Assembly: GCF_012726235.1 (NCBI RefSeq)
Contig: NZ_JAASAH010000002.1
Coordinates: 372,001-436,000, forward strand
Reading direction: 5' to 3'
DNA: 64,000 nucleotides
Source: Streptomyces sp. HNM0574
GTDB lineage: Bacteria > Actinomycetota > Actinomycetes > Streptomycetales > Streptomycetaceae
Positions 8,305-16,278 of this stretch are shown piece after piece; position 1 is the stretch's first letter; each line of letters starts with the position of its first letter. The notes under the pieces are model-generated. The model saw only the letters and a program-made list of their open reading frames with translations. It was not told the DNA's origin and did not search any database. The translations under genes and the position numbers were made by a program.

Positions 8305-9243
8305 TCACCCGCACACCCCCGAAGCCGTCCGCACTGCCCCACCCCCGTTCTCGTCGTCGGTGGCGAGGACCGCGCGGTGGGTGTTCGGGAGGCAGTCGAG
8401 GGCCTCGATCTTGTGGCCCTCGAACTTCTTGAGGAGTTCGGGCTTCTTCTCCGCCTTCAGGGTGAGCTTGCCGGAGTCGGCCGAGAGGTGGCCCGCCGCG
8501 TAGACGCCGGAGTCGAAGGGGCCGTCGTCGCCCGGGTCGGAGGCGGAACTGACCAGCAGGTCACCGGAGTTGGTGATCTTCAGGTCGGAGGCGTGGCGGA
8601 TGTTCTTCGACGGGTACGGGGCCTCGACCTCGGCCGTCTCGACGTCGCCGAACCGGGCACCCTTGCCCGCGAAGTCGACGGACGCCGCACGGAGGGTGGT
8701 GGGGGTGGCGTCGTCGCCGCGGTTGCCCCAGGCGGCGACGAGGCCGTCGCCGGCGGGGGCGAGGGCGAAGTTCTCGTAGTTGTCGTCCTTCACCTTCGCG
8801 GGGAGGGCGAAGGTGCCGAGCACCTTGGCCGTGCCGCCGGCGAGGCGGAAGTGGTAGCCGGTGCCGTCGCTGGTGACGGCTACGTACTCGGCGGCCCCGC
8901 CGGTCCTGCCCGGCACGTCGTCGATGGCCTCCAGGTCGACGGGCTGCTCGCCCTGCCAGGTCAGCTCCTGGACGCGGGGCTGCTCGCCCTTCTCGTACGC
9001 GACCTCGGCGAGGCGGCTCTCGCCCGCCTTCTTGCTGTCGCGGACGACGAGGGCGGTGAAGGCGTCGCCGTCCTTGTCCGCCTTGGTGACGGATATGCCG
9101 CTGGCGCCGCCGGTCATGCCCTTGCCGATCGGCTGCCAGTCACCCCCGGCCCCGTTGGCCGTTCCGGCTCCCACGGTGAGCGTGACCGCCGCGGTGGCTG
9201 CGACTCCGGCGAGTGCGGACGTGAGCAGGGTCTTGCGGTGCAT
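8305..9243 (-). CDS. Secreted protein of unknown function with propeller-like repeats
   Basis: This 312-residue exported protein has a clear Sec signal peptide: MHRKTLLTSALAGVAATAAV, then a hydrophobic core and cleavage around 'TANGA|GGD' near residue 32. The mature part contains repeated 'YVAVTSDGTGYHFRLAG', 'ADKDGDAFTALVV' and 'DLKITNSGDLLVSSASDPGDDG' stretches, which suggest beta-propeller blades with Asp-rich calcium-like turns. Two cysteines ('LDCLPN', 'SGVCG') could form a C-terminal disulfide. An ATG with GGGGAG about 8 nt upstream supports the start. It lies between two toxin-antitoxin pairs and is transcribed alone. I do not recognise a catalytic motif, so enzyme or adhesin roles are both open. 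Confidence 0.8.
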   Translation of the reverse strand: MHRKTLLTSALAGVAATAAVTLTVGAGTANGAGGDWQPIGKGMTGGASGISVTKADKDGDAFTALVVRDSKKAGESRLAEVAYEKGEQPRVQELTWQGEQPVDLEAIDDVPGRTGGAAEYVAVTSDGTGYHFRLAGGTAKVLGTFALPAKVKDDNYENFALAPAGDGLVAAWGNRGDDATPTTLRAASVDFAGKGARFGDVETAEVEAPYPSKNIRHASDLKITNSGDLLVSSASDPGDDGPFDSGVYAAGHLSADSGKLTLKAEKKPELLKKFEGHKIEALDCLPNTHRAVLATDDENGGGAVRTASGVCG

Positions 9244-9562
9244 GGGTAACTCCCCGGGCGCTCATCGTGACGCGCGTAGACAATGGGTGCCGGGACGCTA
9301 GCCCCGCCCGCCACGCGACCGCAACGCTCGTGCCCGCGACGGAAATCCGGCACACCGCACATCCCGGACAGCACCCGACGGTATCCGCGCCACCCCGGAA
9401 CCCCACCCCGGGCAGGCACGTTGCCGGAGACTCGATGCACGGGCCACCGAACCCCTCACCCACCACCACGGATTCCGCGAACTCGCGGGCGGTGAGCGGG
9501 ATCTCAGCGACGACGGCGGACCGAGGCCGATGCCGCGATCGGGCGCTCACCCACCGCGACGG
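9244..9562. other. Intergenic region upstream of the secreted protein
   Basis: This 319-bp gap holds the minus-strand promoter for the secreted protein and the 3' flank of mazF. TGACGCGCGTAG at 9268-9279 reads CTACGCGCGTCA on the minus strand, 25 nt before the start codon. It matches ten of twelve positions of the palindrome found at pnp and deoC. No other gene is supported. Confidence 0.4.
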
Positions 9563-9883
9563 TCACACGAGGCCGAGATAACGGCTGACGACGGTCTCCA
9601 CCTCCGCCATTTCCTCGCGGGGGAGGTAATCCACGGGATCGCCGACCACGTACTCGGTGTCGATGGTGCGGATCTGGTCGACCAGGAGCCGTGTGGGCCG
9701 CCCGGCGATCTCCAACTCCGGCCGCAGCACGGAGGGCTGGGCGCTCGTCGAGGTCGGCACGACCGTCACGACGCTCCAGTCGTCGCGCTGAATGCTCAGC
9801 ACCAGCCCCAGCCGTTTGCCTCGCTGCTCACGACCGCGCTTCGCGTCACCGAGGTCGATCCGGTAGACGGCCCCCCTGATCAC
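9563..9883 (-). CDS. mazF: MazF/PemK-type mRNA interferase toxin
   Basis: This 106-residue protein begins VIRGAVYRIDLGDAKRG followed by 'EQRGKRLGLVLSIQ', the family hallmark (G.vy.vdl....g.EqrgkRp.lVi). It continues with 'VVTVVPTSTSA' and a C-terminal 'VDQIRTID' segment, which is the usual 'dqirtvd' motif. MazF toxins cleave RNA at short sequences. The GTG at 9883 overlaps the antitoxin stop (GTGA), so it is translationally coupled behind the antitoxin. Length and all landmarks are normal, so it looks intact. Confidence 0.92.
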   Translation of the reverse strand: MIRGAVYRIDLGDAKRGREQRGKRLGLVLSIQRDDWSVVTVVPTSTSAQPSVLRPELEIAGRPTRLLVDQIRTIDTEYVVGDPVDYLPREEMAEVETVVSRYLGLV

Positions 9884-10164
9884 TGCGCACCGGGCGGGAG
9901 GGAGGAGAAGCGCCGGTGCGCCTCGCTGCCCCGGAGGTCGACGATTTCGCCCTCGGGGCCGTAGCCCCAGTCGTCGGGCTCGTCGCTGAGGTCTTCGCGC
10001 TTGAGCCGGTACATGTCCAGATGGGCCTTCTCCGTCCACGCCTTCTGCTCCAGCAGGCGCAGCGCGCGACGCAGAACGTCACTCTGGGATTCGCCCTCCG
10101 CCTGCTGCTCGCCGAGGATGCGGGCATCCTCTTCCGTGGGCCTGAACGCGACCTGCTTACTCAT
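9880..10164 (-). CDS. MazE-like ribbon-helix-helix antitoxin
   Basis: This 94-residue protein begins MSKQVAFRPTEEDARILGEQ with 'ESQSDVLRRALRLLEQKAW', a ribbon-helix-helix DNA-binding domain (residues ~1-40). The acidic C-terminal tail ('REDLSDEPDDWGYGPEGEIVDL') should wrap the toxin. ATG at 10164 is preceded by GGTGGG and by a -35/-10 pair inside the 38-bp palindrome. The stop overlaps the mazF GTG. Autorepression through the palindrome is the expected control. Confidence 0.85.
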   Translation of the reverse strand: MSKQVAFRPTEEDARILGEQQAEGESQSDVLRRALRLLEQKAWTEKAHLDMYRLKREDLSDEPDDWGYGPEGEIVDLRGSEAHRRFSSLPPGAQ

Positions 10165-10171
10165 ACCCACC

Positions 10172-10212
10172 ACAGTGACCCCCTGTTTGACAGTTGTCAA
10201 ACAGGGGGTCAC
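10172..10212 (-). promoter_or_regulatory. Perfect 38-bp palindrome and promoter of the mazEF operon
   Basis: Two perfect 18-bp arms (10175-10192 and 10195-10212) surround a 2-bp centre. On the minus strand the inner part supplies TTGACA at 10200-10195, then 17 bp, then CACTGT at 10177-10172, and 7 nt later the antitoxin ATG. The palindrome thus covers the whole promoter and would also fold as a strong hairpin just after the stop of the upstream gene (10230). It may therefore be both operator and terminator. Confidence 0.8.
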
Positions 10213-10229
10213 GTGCAACGATTCTGCGC

Positions 10230-11414
10230 TCACTGCCCCGGCGGCTGCTTCGCCGCCCGGCCGCCCGCGGCTTCCCAGCCCGCGACGGCGAGGGCGCGGT
10301 AGCCGGCGTACTCGGCGGCGGGGTCCGCGGAGTCGGCCCAGGGGACGGCGCCGACGTAGCCGTCGACGGCCTGCACGGCGGAGACGGCCTCCTCGTACCG
10401 TTCGGCGCGGACGAGGAAGCAGACGAGCAGGTGCAGGACGTGCGGGCGCACCGGGTGGTCGTCCTCGACCTGGTCGACGGCGTACTCGGCGGCCTCGATC
10501 GCGTCCCGGATCTCGGCGCCCTGGTACAGGCTGCGCACCATGTTCACCTCGGGGAGGTGGTCGTGGAGCGCGAAGAGCGGGAGGGCCGCCAGCAGGGTGC
10601 CCTCGGGGGCCTGGGCCGCGGCGGTGCGGGCGAAGGCGTCGGCGTCCTCGCGGGAGCCGCTCCACTTGGCCGACCAGTACGGCAGGGCCGCCAGGTGCGC
10701 GCCCATGTGGTGCGGCGCGAGGCGGCGCACCTGGGACCACAGGGCCTCGAAGTCGGCCTTGCGGTAGCTGAGATGACGGGCGACGAACAGCTCGGTGATG
10801 TGCGGCGTCGGGTCCTCGGGGGCGAGCTTCGCGGCGTCGTGGCAGACGTTCCGCGCCTCTTCGAGGATGATCCGGTGGTCGGCCGAGCCGGTGTCCGCGA
10901 GCGCCTGCCAGACCAGGAACTGGGCGTACACCTGGGCGCCGCCCGCGTCGTCGGGGCGGGCCGTGCGCCAGTTCCGCAGCCAGCGCGCGTCCTGCGCCTT
11001 CGGGCCCTTGCTGAGGGAGAGCGCGCCGTCCGCCGCCTCGCCGCGGCCGCCGTCCACGCCGACGGCCGAGGAGCCGCCGGCCTGGGCCAGCTCCATCGCC
11101 GCCGCACCCGCGAGGGACTGCACGCGCTGCCAGCGCAGCTCCCACTCGTCCCCGGTGAAGGCCAGCAGCCGGGCGACCGGGTGCCAGTCCTGGGTGCGCT
11201 GGGTCTCCTCCAGCGCGTCGACGAGCTCCTGGTCGGGGCCCGGCAGCCGGACGTCCAGCTGCGCGGCGGGGACCAGCCCGTACCCGGCGGTGGGGTCGAC
11301 GGCGGCCGTCAGCCCGGCCCGCCCCTCCTGCCGCAGCTTGCGCCGGCGCATCGCGGGGCGGGCCAGCACGCCGACGATGGCGGTGACGGCGATCAGGAAC
11401 AGCAGTACTTCCAT
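10230..11414 (-). CDS. Membrane-anchored protein with TPR-like helical domain
   Basis: This 394-residue protein starts MEVLLFLIAVTAIVGVLARP, a single N-terminal transmembrane segment followed by basic residues ('RRRKLRQEG'). The rest is a cytoplasmic alpha-helical region with alternating short helices ('VARLLAFTGDEWELRWQRVQ', 'VYAQFLVWQALADTG'), resembling the TPR-like folds seen in many Streptomyces hypothetical proteins. ATG 11414 has GGGGGAGA 10-17 nt upstream; the upstream extension to 11477 is not supported. It is divergent from metB. The function is unknown, and its position before the mazEF palindrome suggests it ends there. No enzymatic motif was seen. Confidence 0.75.
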   Translation of the reverse strand: MEVLLFLIAVTAIVGVLARPAMRRRKLRQEGRAGLTAAVDPTAGYGLVPAAQLDVRLPGPDQELVDALEETQRTQDWHPVARLLAFTGDEWELRWQRVQSLAGAAAMELAQAGGSSAVGVDGGRGEAADGALSLSKGPKAQDARWLRNWRTARPDDAGGAQVYAQFLVWQALADTGSADHRIILEEARNVCHDAAKLAPEDPTPHITELFVARHLSYRKADFEALWSQVRRLAPHHMGAHLAALPYWSAKWSGSREDADAFARTAAAQAPEGTLLAALPLFALHDHLPEVNMVRSLYQGAEIRDAIEAAEYAVDQVEDDHPVRPHVLHLLVCFLVRAERYEEAVSAVQAVDGYVGAVPWADSADPAAEYAGYRALAVAGWEAAGGRAAKQPPGQ

Positions 11415-11514
11415 GGCTTGCGGCTCTCCCCCGGGGACGGCGACTCGGGCTCCGGGCGGCCCGGATTGGCCGAGCACGCCCTGCCTACACCGTACGGCGC
11501 ATTACTCTCGCCCC

Positions 11515-12729
11515 ATGAGTGAGCAGCGCGACATCCACAGCGACAGCCACAGCGACCAGCACGACCGCACGGGCGATCAGCCCGGGAAGCACAGCTTCGA
11601 GACCCTCGCCATCCACGCGGGGAACGAGGCCGACCCGGCCACCGGTGCCGTGGTCCCGCCGATCCACCAGGTGTCCACGTACAAGCAGGACGGCGTGGGC
11701 GGGCTGCGGGGCGGCTACGAGTACAGCCGCTCGGGCAATCCGACGCGTACCGCGCTGGAGGAGAACCTCGCGGCGCTGGAGGGCGGGCGGCGCGGCCTCG
11801 CCTTCGCCTCCGGCATGGCCGCCGAGGACTGCCTGCTGCGCACGCTGCTCGCGCCCGGCGACCACGTGGTGATCCCGAACGACGCGTACGGCGGCACCTT
11901 CCGGCTCTTCTCGAAGGTCGCCGAGCGGTGGGGCGTGCAGTGGTCGGTGGCGGACACCTCGGACCCGGCGGCGGTCCGCGCGGCCGTGCGCGAGAACACG
12001 AAGGCCGTGTGGGTCGAGACGCCCTCGAACCCGCTGCTCGGCATCACGGACATCGCGGCCGTCGCCGAGGTGGCGGGCGGCGCGGGCCTGCGGCTGGTGG
12101 TGGACAACACCTTCGCCAGCCCGTACCTGCAGCAGCCGCTGGCGCTCGGCGCGGACGTCGTCGTGCACTCGACGACGAAGTACATGGGCGGCCACTCGGA
12201 CGTCGTCGGGGGCGCGCTCGTCGTGCGGGACCCGGCGCTGGGCGAGGAACTCGCCTTCCACCAGAACGCGATGGGCGCCGTGGCCGGGCCGTTCGACTCC
12301 TGGCTGGTGCTGCGCGGCGCGAAGACCCTCCCGGTCCGCATGGACCGGCACAACGCGAACGCGGAGCGGATCACCGAGATGCTGACCTCGCACCCCCGCG
12401 TCGCGCAGGTCTACTACCCGGGGCTGCCCTCGCACCCCGGGCACGAGACGGCGGCGAAGCAGATGCGGGGCTTCGGCGGGATGGTCTCGTTCCGCGTCGC
12501 GGGCGGCGAGGAGGCGGCGGTGCGGGTGTGCGAACGCGCCCGGCTGTTCACCCTCGGTGAGTCCCTGGGCGGCGTGGAGTCGCTGATCGAGCACCCGGGC
12601 CGGATGACGCACGCCTCGACGGCCGGTTCCCAGCTGGAGGTCCCCGCCGACCTGGTGCGGCTCTCCGTCGGCCTGGAGGCGGCCGAGGACCTGCTCACCG
12701 ACCTCCGGTACGCGCTCGCCGACGGCTGA
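11515..12729 (+). CDS. metB: Cystathionine gamma-synthase / lyase family PLP enzyme
   Basis: This 404-residue Cys/Met-metabolism PLP enzyme joins O-succinyl- or O-acetyl-homoserine with cysteine to cystathionine, or runs the related lyase reaction. Visible motifs are 'YEYSRSGNPTR' (PLP phosphate and substrate contacts, ~70), 'AFASGMAA' (~100), 'VWVETPSNPLL' (~160), 'VVDNTFASPYLQQPL' (Asp to the pyridine N) and 'VVHSTTKYMGGHSD', whose Lys (~222) carries PLP. The N-terminus has an odd His/Ser/Asp-rich stretch (residues 5-25). TACTCT ends 6 nt before the ATG, so the transcript is probably leaderless. Synthase versus lyase cannot be settled from sequence alone. A perfect terminator follows. Confidence 0.93.
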   Translation: MSEQRDIHSDSHSDQHDRTGDQPGKHSFETLAIHAGNEADPATGAVVPPIHQVSTYKQDGVGGLRGGYEYSRSGNPTRTALEENLAALEGGRRGLAFASGMAAEDCLLRTLLAPGDHVVIPNDAYGGTFRLFSKVAERWGVQWSVADTSDPAAVRAAVRENTKAVWVETPSNPLLGITDIAAVAEVAGGAGLRLVVDNTFASPYLQQPLALGADVVVHSTTKYMGGHSDVVGGALVVRDPALGEELAFHQNAMGAVAGPFDSWLVLRGAKTLPVRMDRHNANAERITEMLTSHPRVAQVYYPGLPSHPGHETAAKQMRGFGGMVSFRVAGGEEAAVRVCERARLFTLGESLGGVESLIEHPGRMTHASTAGSQLEVPADLVRLSVGLEAAEDLLTDLRYALADG

Positions 12730-12747
12730 CGGACGGCGCCCGACGAC

Positions 12748-12800
12748 GGGCGGGCGGCGGGGAGTTCGCGGAATCCCGCGCGACTCCCCGCCGCCCGCCC
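12748..12800. terminator. Bidirectional terminator between metB and the MarR gene
   Basis: Perfect 18-bp arms at 12748-12765 and 12783-12800 surround a 17-nt loop that itself pairs CGCG with CGCG. It sits between convergent genes and can serve both. There is no U-tract, as is normal in Streptomyces. Confidence 0.85.
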
Positions 12801-12818
12801 TCTCGTGTGCTCAGCGGC

Positions 12819-13421
12819 TCAGGCGGATTCGCCCGGCCCGCCTCCCGGCTGGATGCCGAGCAGCGCGGAGTTGAAGCGGGTGAGGAGCGCGCAGAACGCG
12901 TCGCGGTCCTCCTCGTTCCACTCGGCGGTCAGCAGGCCCATCAGCTCGCGCCGCGAGGAACGCACCTCCTCCAGGCGGGACATGCCCCGCTCGGACAGGC
13001 TGAGCACGACGGCGCGGCCGTCCTCCGGGTGCGAGGTGCGGCTGACGAGCCCGGCGTCGACGAGCGGCGCGACCTGGCGGGTGACGGTGGAGGAGTCGAT
13101 GCCCATGCCCGCGGCCAGCGCCTTGACGCCCATCGGGCCCTGCTTGTCGAGCCGGTTGAGCAGCAGGTAGGCGGCGCGGTCCATGGAGTTGCGCGCCTGG
13201 CCGACGCCGCCGAGGCGGGTCTGCTCGGCACGCCGCGCGAACACGGCGACCTGGTGCTGGAGCACGTCGAGCACGCCCTCGACCTCGGGCGCCCCCGCGC
13301 CTCCGTCGGGATCGGGTGCGGAATCCGCGGCGTGGCCGGCCGGGTGGGGGGCAGTGCCCGGCGTGGTGGCGCGGCCTTCGGTGGCGCCGCTGTCGGTCGT
13401 CATGTCCGGGTGTGTGGGCAT
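12819..13421 (-). CDS. MarR-family transcriptional regulator
   Basis: This 200-residue regulator has a ~45-residue Pro/Gly/Asp-rich disordered N-terminus. The MarR winged helix covers ~75-165: 'QARNSMDRAAYLLLNRLDKQGPMGVKAL' in two helices, the recognition segment 'GIDSSTVTRQVAPLVDAGLV' and wing 'SRTSHPEDGRAVVLSLSERG'. MarR proteins usually repress neighbouring efflux or catabolic genes and respond to aromatic ligands. Convergent with metB, it lies ~350 bp from divergent ilvA and 1.7 kb from the ABC transporter pair, so a role in controlling that exporter is possible but unproven. Start ATG 13421 has only a weak ribosome site; 13403 is an alternative. Confidence 0.88.
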   Translation of the reverse strand: MPTHPDMTTDSGATEGRATTPGTAPHPAGHAADSAPDPDGGAGAPEVEGVLDVLQHQVAVFARRAEQTRLGGVGQARNSMDRAAYLLLNRLDKQGPMGVKALAAGMGIDSSTVTRQVAPLVDAGLVSRTSHPEDGRAVVLSLSERGMSRLEEVRSSRRELMGLLTAEWNEEDRDAFCALLTRFNSALLGIQPGGGPGESA

Positions 13422-13777
13422 GGCGGGTGCTCGCTTCTTTGGGATGTACCGGGGTCCGTGGGGCCGCGCGGGCGCGACGGGATCTGCGGCAAAGGGTACG
13501 CGGCCCTGCCCGGAACCGGACCGGCGCTGCCCGAACCGATATCAACCGGTGAGGAGCCGGAACGGGCCCGTCGGCCCCGGAAAGGCCCGCCTCCCCGGCC
13601 CGCCGAACCGGGAGGGACCGTACGGGCCCCGGCGGGAACCCCCGTTACGCCCGGAACGAACGGTTCCGGGACGGCCCCGCAGGAACCGGACCGGAGTGCA
13701 CCGCATTCCGGACGGCGGGCACCGTTTTTCCTGACGCGTGGGGCCCCATCCGGCCACCGTGCTGCGACACTTGCCGC
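13422..13777. other. Divergent intergenic region marR / ilvA
   Basis: These 356 bp hold both promoters. The region repeats short GGAACCGGA / CGGTTCCGG elements (around 13508-13525, 13555-13562, 13655-13672 and 13683-13696), and 13536-13547 reads atatcaaccggt. GACACT ends 6 nt before the ilvA ATG and may be its -10. No ORF with normal codon use was found. Confidence 0.45.
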
Positions 13778-15052
13778 ATGGTCGCCAGTCCTGCCCAGCC
13801 GTCCGGACCCACCGCGGCGTCCGGCCCCGCGCACGATCCCGCCGCCCTTCCCGCGCCGACGGTCGAGGACGTGCGGCACGCGCAGAAAACGCTCTCCGGT
13901 GTCGTGCGGACGACGGCGCTGGAGGGCAGCCGTCACCTCTCCTCCCTGCTCGGCTCCCCGGTGCACTTCAAGTGCGAGAACCTCCAGCGCACCGGCTCGT
14001 TCAAGCTGCGCGGCGCGTACGTGCGGATCGCCGGGCTGTCCCCGGCCGAGCGGGCGCGCGGCGTCGTCGCCGCGAGCGCGGGCAACCACGCGCAGGGCGT
14101 CGCGCTGGCCGCCTCGCTGCTGGGCGTCCGCTCGACGGTCTTCATGCCGGAGGGCGCCCCGCTGCCGAAGGTCGCCGCCACCCGGGACTACGGGGCGCAG
14201 GTGCGGCTGCGCGGCCAGGTCGTGGACGAGACGCTGCGGGCCGCGCAGGACTGCGCGCGCGAGACCGGCGCCGTCTTCATCCACCCCTTCGACCACCCGG
14301 ACGTGGTCGCCGGCCAGGGCACCCTGGGCCTGGAGATCCTGGAGCAGTGCCCGGAGGTGCGGACGATCGTCGTCGGCGTGGGCGGCGGCGGTCTCGCGGC
14401 GGGCGTCGCGCTCGCGGTGAAGGCGCTGCGGCCCGACGTACGGGTGGTGGGCGTGCAGGCGGCGGGCGCCGCCGCGTACCCGCCCTCGCTGGAGGCCGGG
14501 AAGCCGGTGGTGCTGGAGAAGCTGTCCACGATGGCGGACGGCATCAAGGTGGGACGCCCGGGCGACGTGCCGTTCGCGCTGGTGGAGGACCTGGTCGACG
14601 AGGTGCGCACGGTCTCCGAGGACGCCCTCTCCAGCGCGCTGCTGCTGTGCCTGGAGCGGGCCAAGCTGGTCGTCGAGCCCGCGGGCGCCAGCCCGGTCGC
14701 CGCGCTGCTGGCCGACCCGGCGGCCTTCGAGGGCCCGGTCGTCGCCGTGCTCTCCGGCGGCAACGTCGACCCGCTCGTGCTCCAGCGCACCCTGCGGCAC
14801 GGCATGGCGGCCGCCGGCCGGTACCTGTCGCTGCGGCTGCGCCTGACGGACAGCCCCGGCGCGCTCGCCGCGCTGCTGCGAGAGCTGACGGTGGCGGACG
14901 CGAACGTGCTGGACGTCGGCCACGTCCGCACCGACCCGCGGCTGGGCCTGGACGAGGCCGAGGTCGAGCTGCACCTGGAGACGAAGGGGCCGGAGCACTG
15001 CGTCGAGGTCACCTCGGTGCTGCGCGCGGCGGGCTACAAGGTCATGAGCTGA
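13778..15052 (+). CDS. ilvA: Threonine ammonia-lyase (threonine deaminase)
   Basis: This 424-residue PLP enzyme turns L-threonine into 2-oxobutanoate and ammonia, the entry to isoleucine synthesis. Key features are 'QRTGSFKLRGA' with the PLP Lys (~72), 'VVAASAGNHAQGVALAA' binding substrate (~92-108), the glycine loop 'VGVGGGGLAAG' cradling the PLP phosphate (~198-208), and 'VVEPAGASPVAALL' (~295). The last ~75 residues ('YLSLRLRLTDSPGALAALLREL') form one ACT-like domain, as in the short catabolic-type or single-ACT enzymes. The ~30-residue Pro/Ala N-terminal extension is not conserved. The start is 6 nt after a GACACT hexamer, so leaderless translation is possible. Nothing suggests loss of function. 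Confidence 0.94.
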   Translation: MVASPAQPSGPTAASGPAHDPAALPAPTVEDVRHAQKTLSGVVRTTALEGSRHLSSLLGSPVHFKCENLQRTGSFKLRGAYVRIAGLSPAERARGVVAASAGNHAQGVALAASLLGVRSTVFMPEGAPLPKVAATRDYGAQVRLRGQVVDETLRAAQDCARETGAVFIHPFDHPDVVAGQGTLGLEILEQCPEVRTIVVGVGGGGLAAGVALAVKALRPDVRVVGVQAAGAAAYPPSLEAGKPVVLEKLSTMADGIKVGRPGDVPFALVEDLVDEVRTVSEDALSSALLLCLERAKLVVEPAGASPVAALLADPAAFEGPVVAVLSGGNVDPLVLQRTLRHGMAAAGRYLSLRLRLTDSPGALAALLRELTVADANVLDVGHVRTDPRLGLDEAEVELHLETKGPEHCVEVTSVLRAAGYKVMS

Positions 15053-15177
15053 GCCCCCGCTCCCGTCACCGGCCGTCCCCGCGGGTTTCCGGAAAGTGCC
15101 CCTGATGCCGCCCGGCGTGGCCGAAAATAGAATCGAGCGGTCGGGCGACGACCAGACCACGTGACGGGGGTCCGCTG

Positions 15178-16278
15178 ATGCCAGACGCCATTCATGCCGA
15201 GGGGCTCGTGAAGACCTTCGGGGAGGTCAGGGCGCTGGACGGCGTCGACCTCGACGTTCCGGAGGGCACCGTGCTGGGCCTGCTCGGCCCGAACGGCGCG
15301 GGCAAGACCACCGCCGTACGCGTCCTCACCACCCTGCTCCAGCCGGACGGCGGCCGGGCCGTCGTCGCCGGGCTCGACGTCGTCAGGCACCCCAACGAGG
15401 TGCGGCGCTCGATCGGGCTCTCCGGCCAATTCGCCGCCGTCGACGAGTACTTGACCGGCCGCGAGAACCTCCGGATGGTCGGGCAGCTCTACCAGCTGTC
15501 CGCGCGGGACGCGAAGCGCCGGGCCGACGAGCTGCTGGAGCGCTTCCACCTCGCCGACGCCGCGGACCGTACGGCCAAGACGTACTCGGGCGGCATGCGC
15601 AGGCGGCTCGACCTCGCGGCCGCGCTCGTCGTCAGCCCGCCGGTGATGTTCATGGACGAGCCGACCACCGGGCTCGACCCGCGCAACCGGCAGGGCCTGT
15701 GGGAGGTCATCGAGGAGCTGGTCTCCGGCGGTACGACGCTGCTGCTCACCACCCAGTACCTGGAGGAGGCCGACCGGCTGGCGCACGACATCGCCGTCGT
15801 CGACCACGGCCGGGTCATCGCGCGCGGCACCTCGGACCAGCTCAAGGAGCAGACCGGCGGCGAACGCGTCGAGGTCGTCGCCCACCTCCGCGAGGACATC
15901 GGCACCGTACGCGGCATCCTCGCCCGGCACAGCCTGCCCGCGCGCTCCGGCGAGGGGGACGGCCTGGCGGCCGTGGCCGTCGAGGAGCACACCCGCAAGC
16001 TGACCGTCCCGGTCGCCGGCGGCGCGAAGCTGCTCGCCGAGGTCATCCGCGAACTGGACGGCCAGGGCGTCGAGATCGACGACATCGGCCTGCGCCGCCC
16101 CACCCTCGACGACGTCTTCATCTCCCTCACCGGCCACGCGGCCGAGGCGGAGGACGCCGGGGAACCCGGCCCGGAGACGGACCCGGAGGACCCCGGCGCC
16201 CCGTCCACGGGCTCGACCCCGGACGGCCCCGGCCGCCGACGGAAGCGGAACGGCAAGCGGAAGGAGGCCGCCCGGTGA
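15178..16278 (+). CDS. DrrA-type ABC transporter ATP-binding protein
   Basis: This 366-residue daunorubicin-resistance type ATPase has Walker A 'GPNGAGKTT' (~38-46), Q-loop 'GLSGQFAAVDEYLTGREN' (~80-97), signature 'YSGGMRRRLDLA' (~138-149), Walker B 'VMFMDEPTTGLD' (~158-169) and the D/H-loop. The C-terminal ~100 residues are the DrrA-specific domain ('RRPTLDDVFISLTGHAAE'). A Glu/Pro/Gly-rich tail of ~40 residues ends in a basic patch. Its stop overlaps the permease GTG (GTGA), and AAGGAGG at 16261-16267 inside this gene is the permease ribosome site. It powers export of a lipophilic compound with the downstream permease. The start at 15178 has GGGGG about 8 nt upstream. Confidence 0.94.
   Translation: MPDAIHAEGLVKTFGEVRALDGVDLDVPEGTVLGLLGPNGAGKTTAVRVLTTLLQPDGGRAVVAGLDVVRHPNEVRRSIGLSGQFAAVDEYLTGRENLRMVGQLYQLSARDAKRRADELLERFHLADAADRTAKTYSGGMRRRLDLAAALVVSPPVMFMDEPTTGLDPRNRQGLWEVIEELVSGGTTLLLTTQYLEEADRLAHDIAVVDHGRVIARGTSDQLKEQTGGERVEVVAHLREDIGTVRGILARHSLPARSGEGDGLAAVAVEEHTRKLTVPVAGGAKLLAEVIRELDGQGVEIDDIGLRRPTLDDVFISLTGHAAEAEDAGEPGPETDPEDPGAPSTGSTPDGPGRRRKRNGKRKEAAR

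Noticed and set aside
11415..11514. SAM or other riboswitch before metB
   Set aside because: The predicted transcript starts at or next to the ATG, leaving no space for a leader structure.
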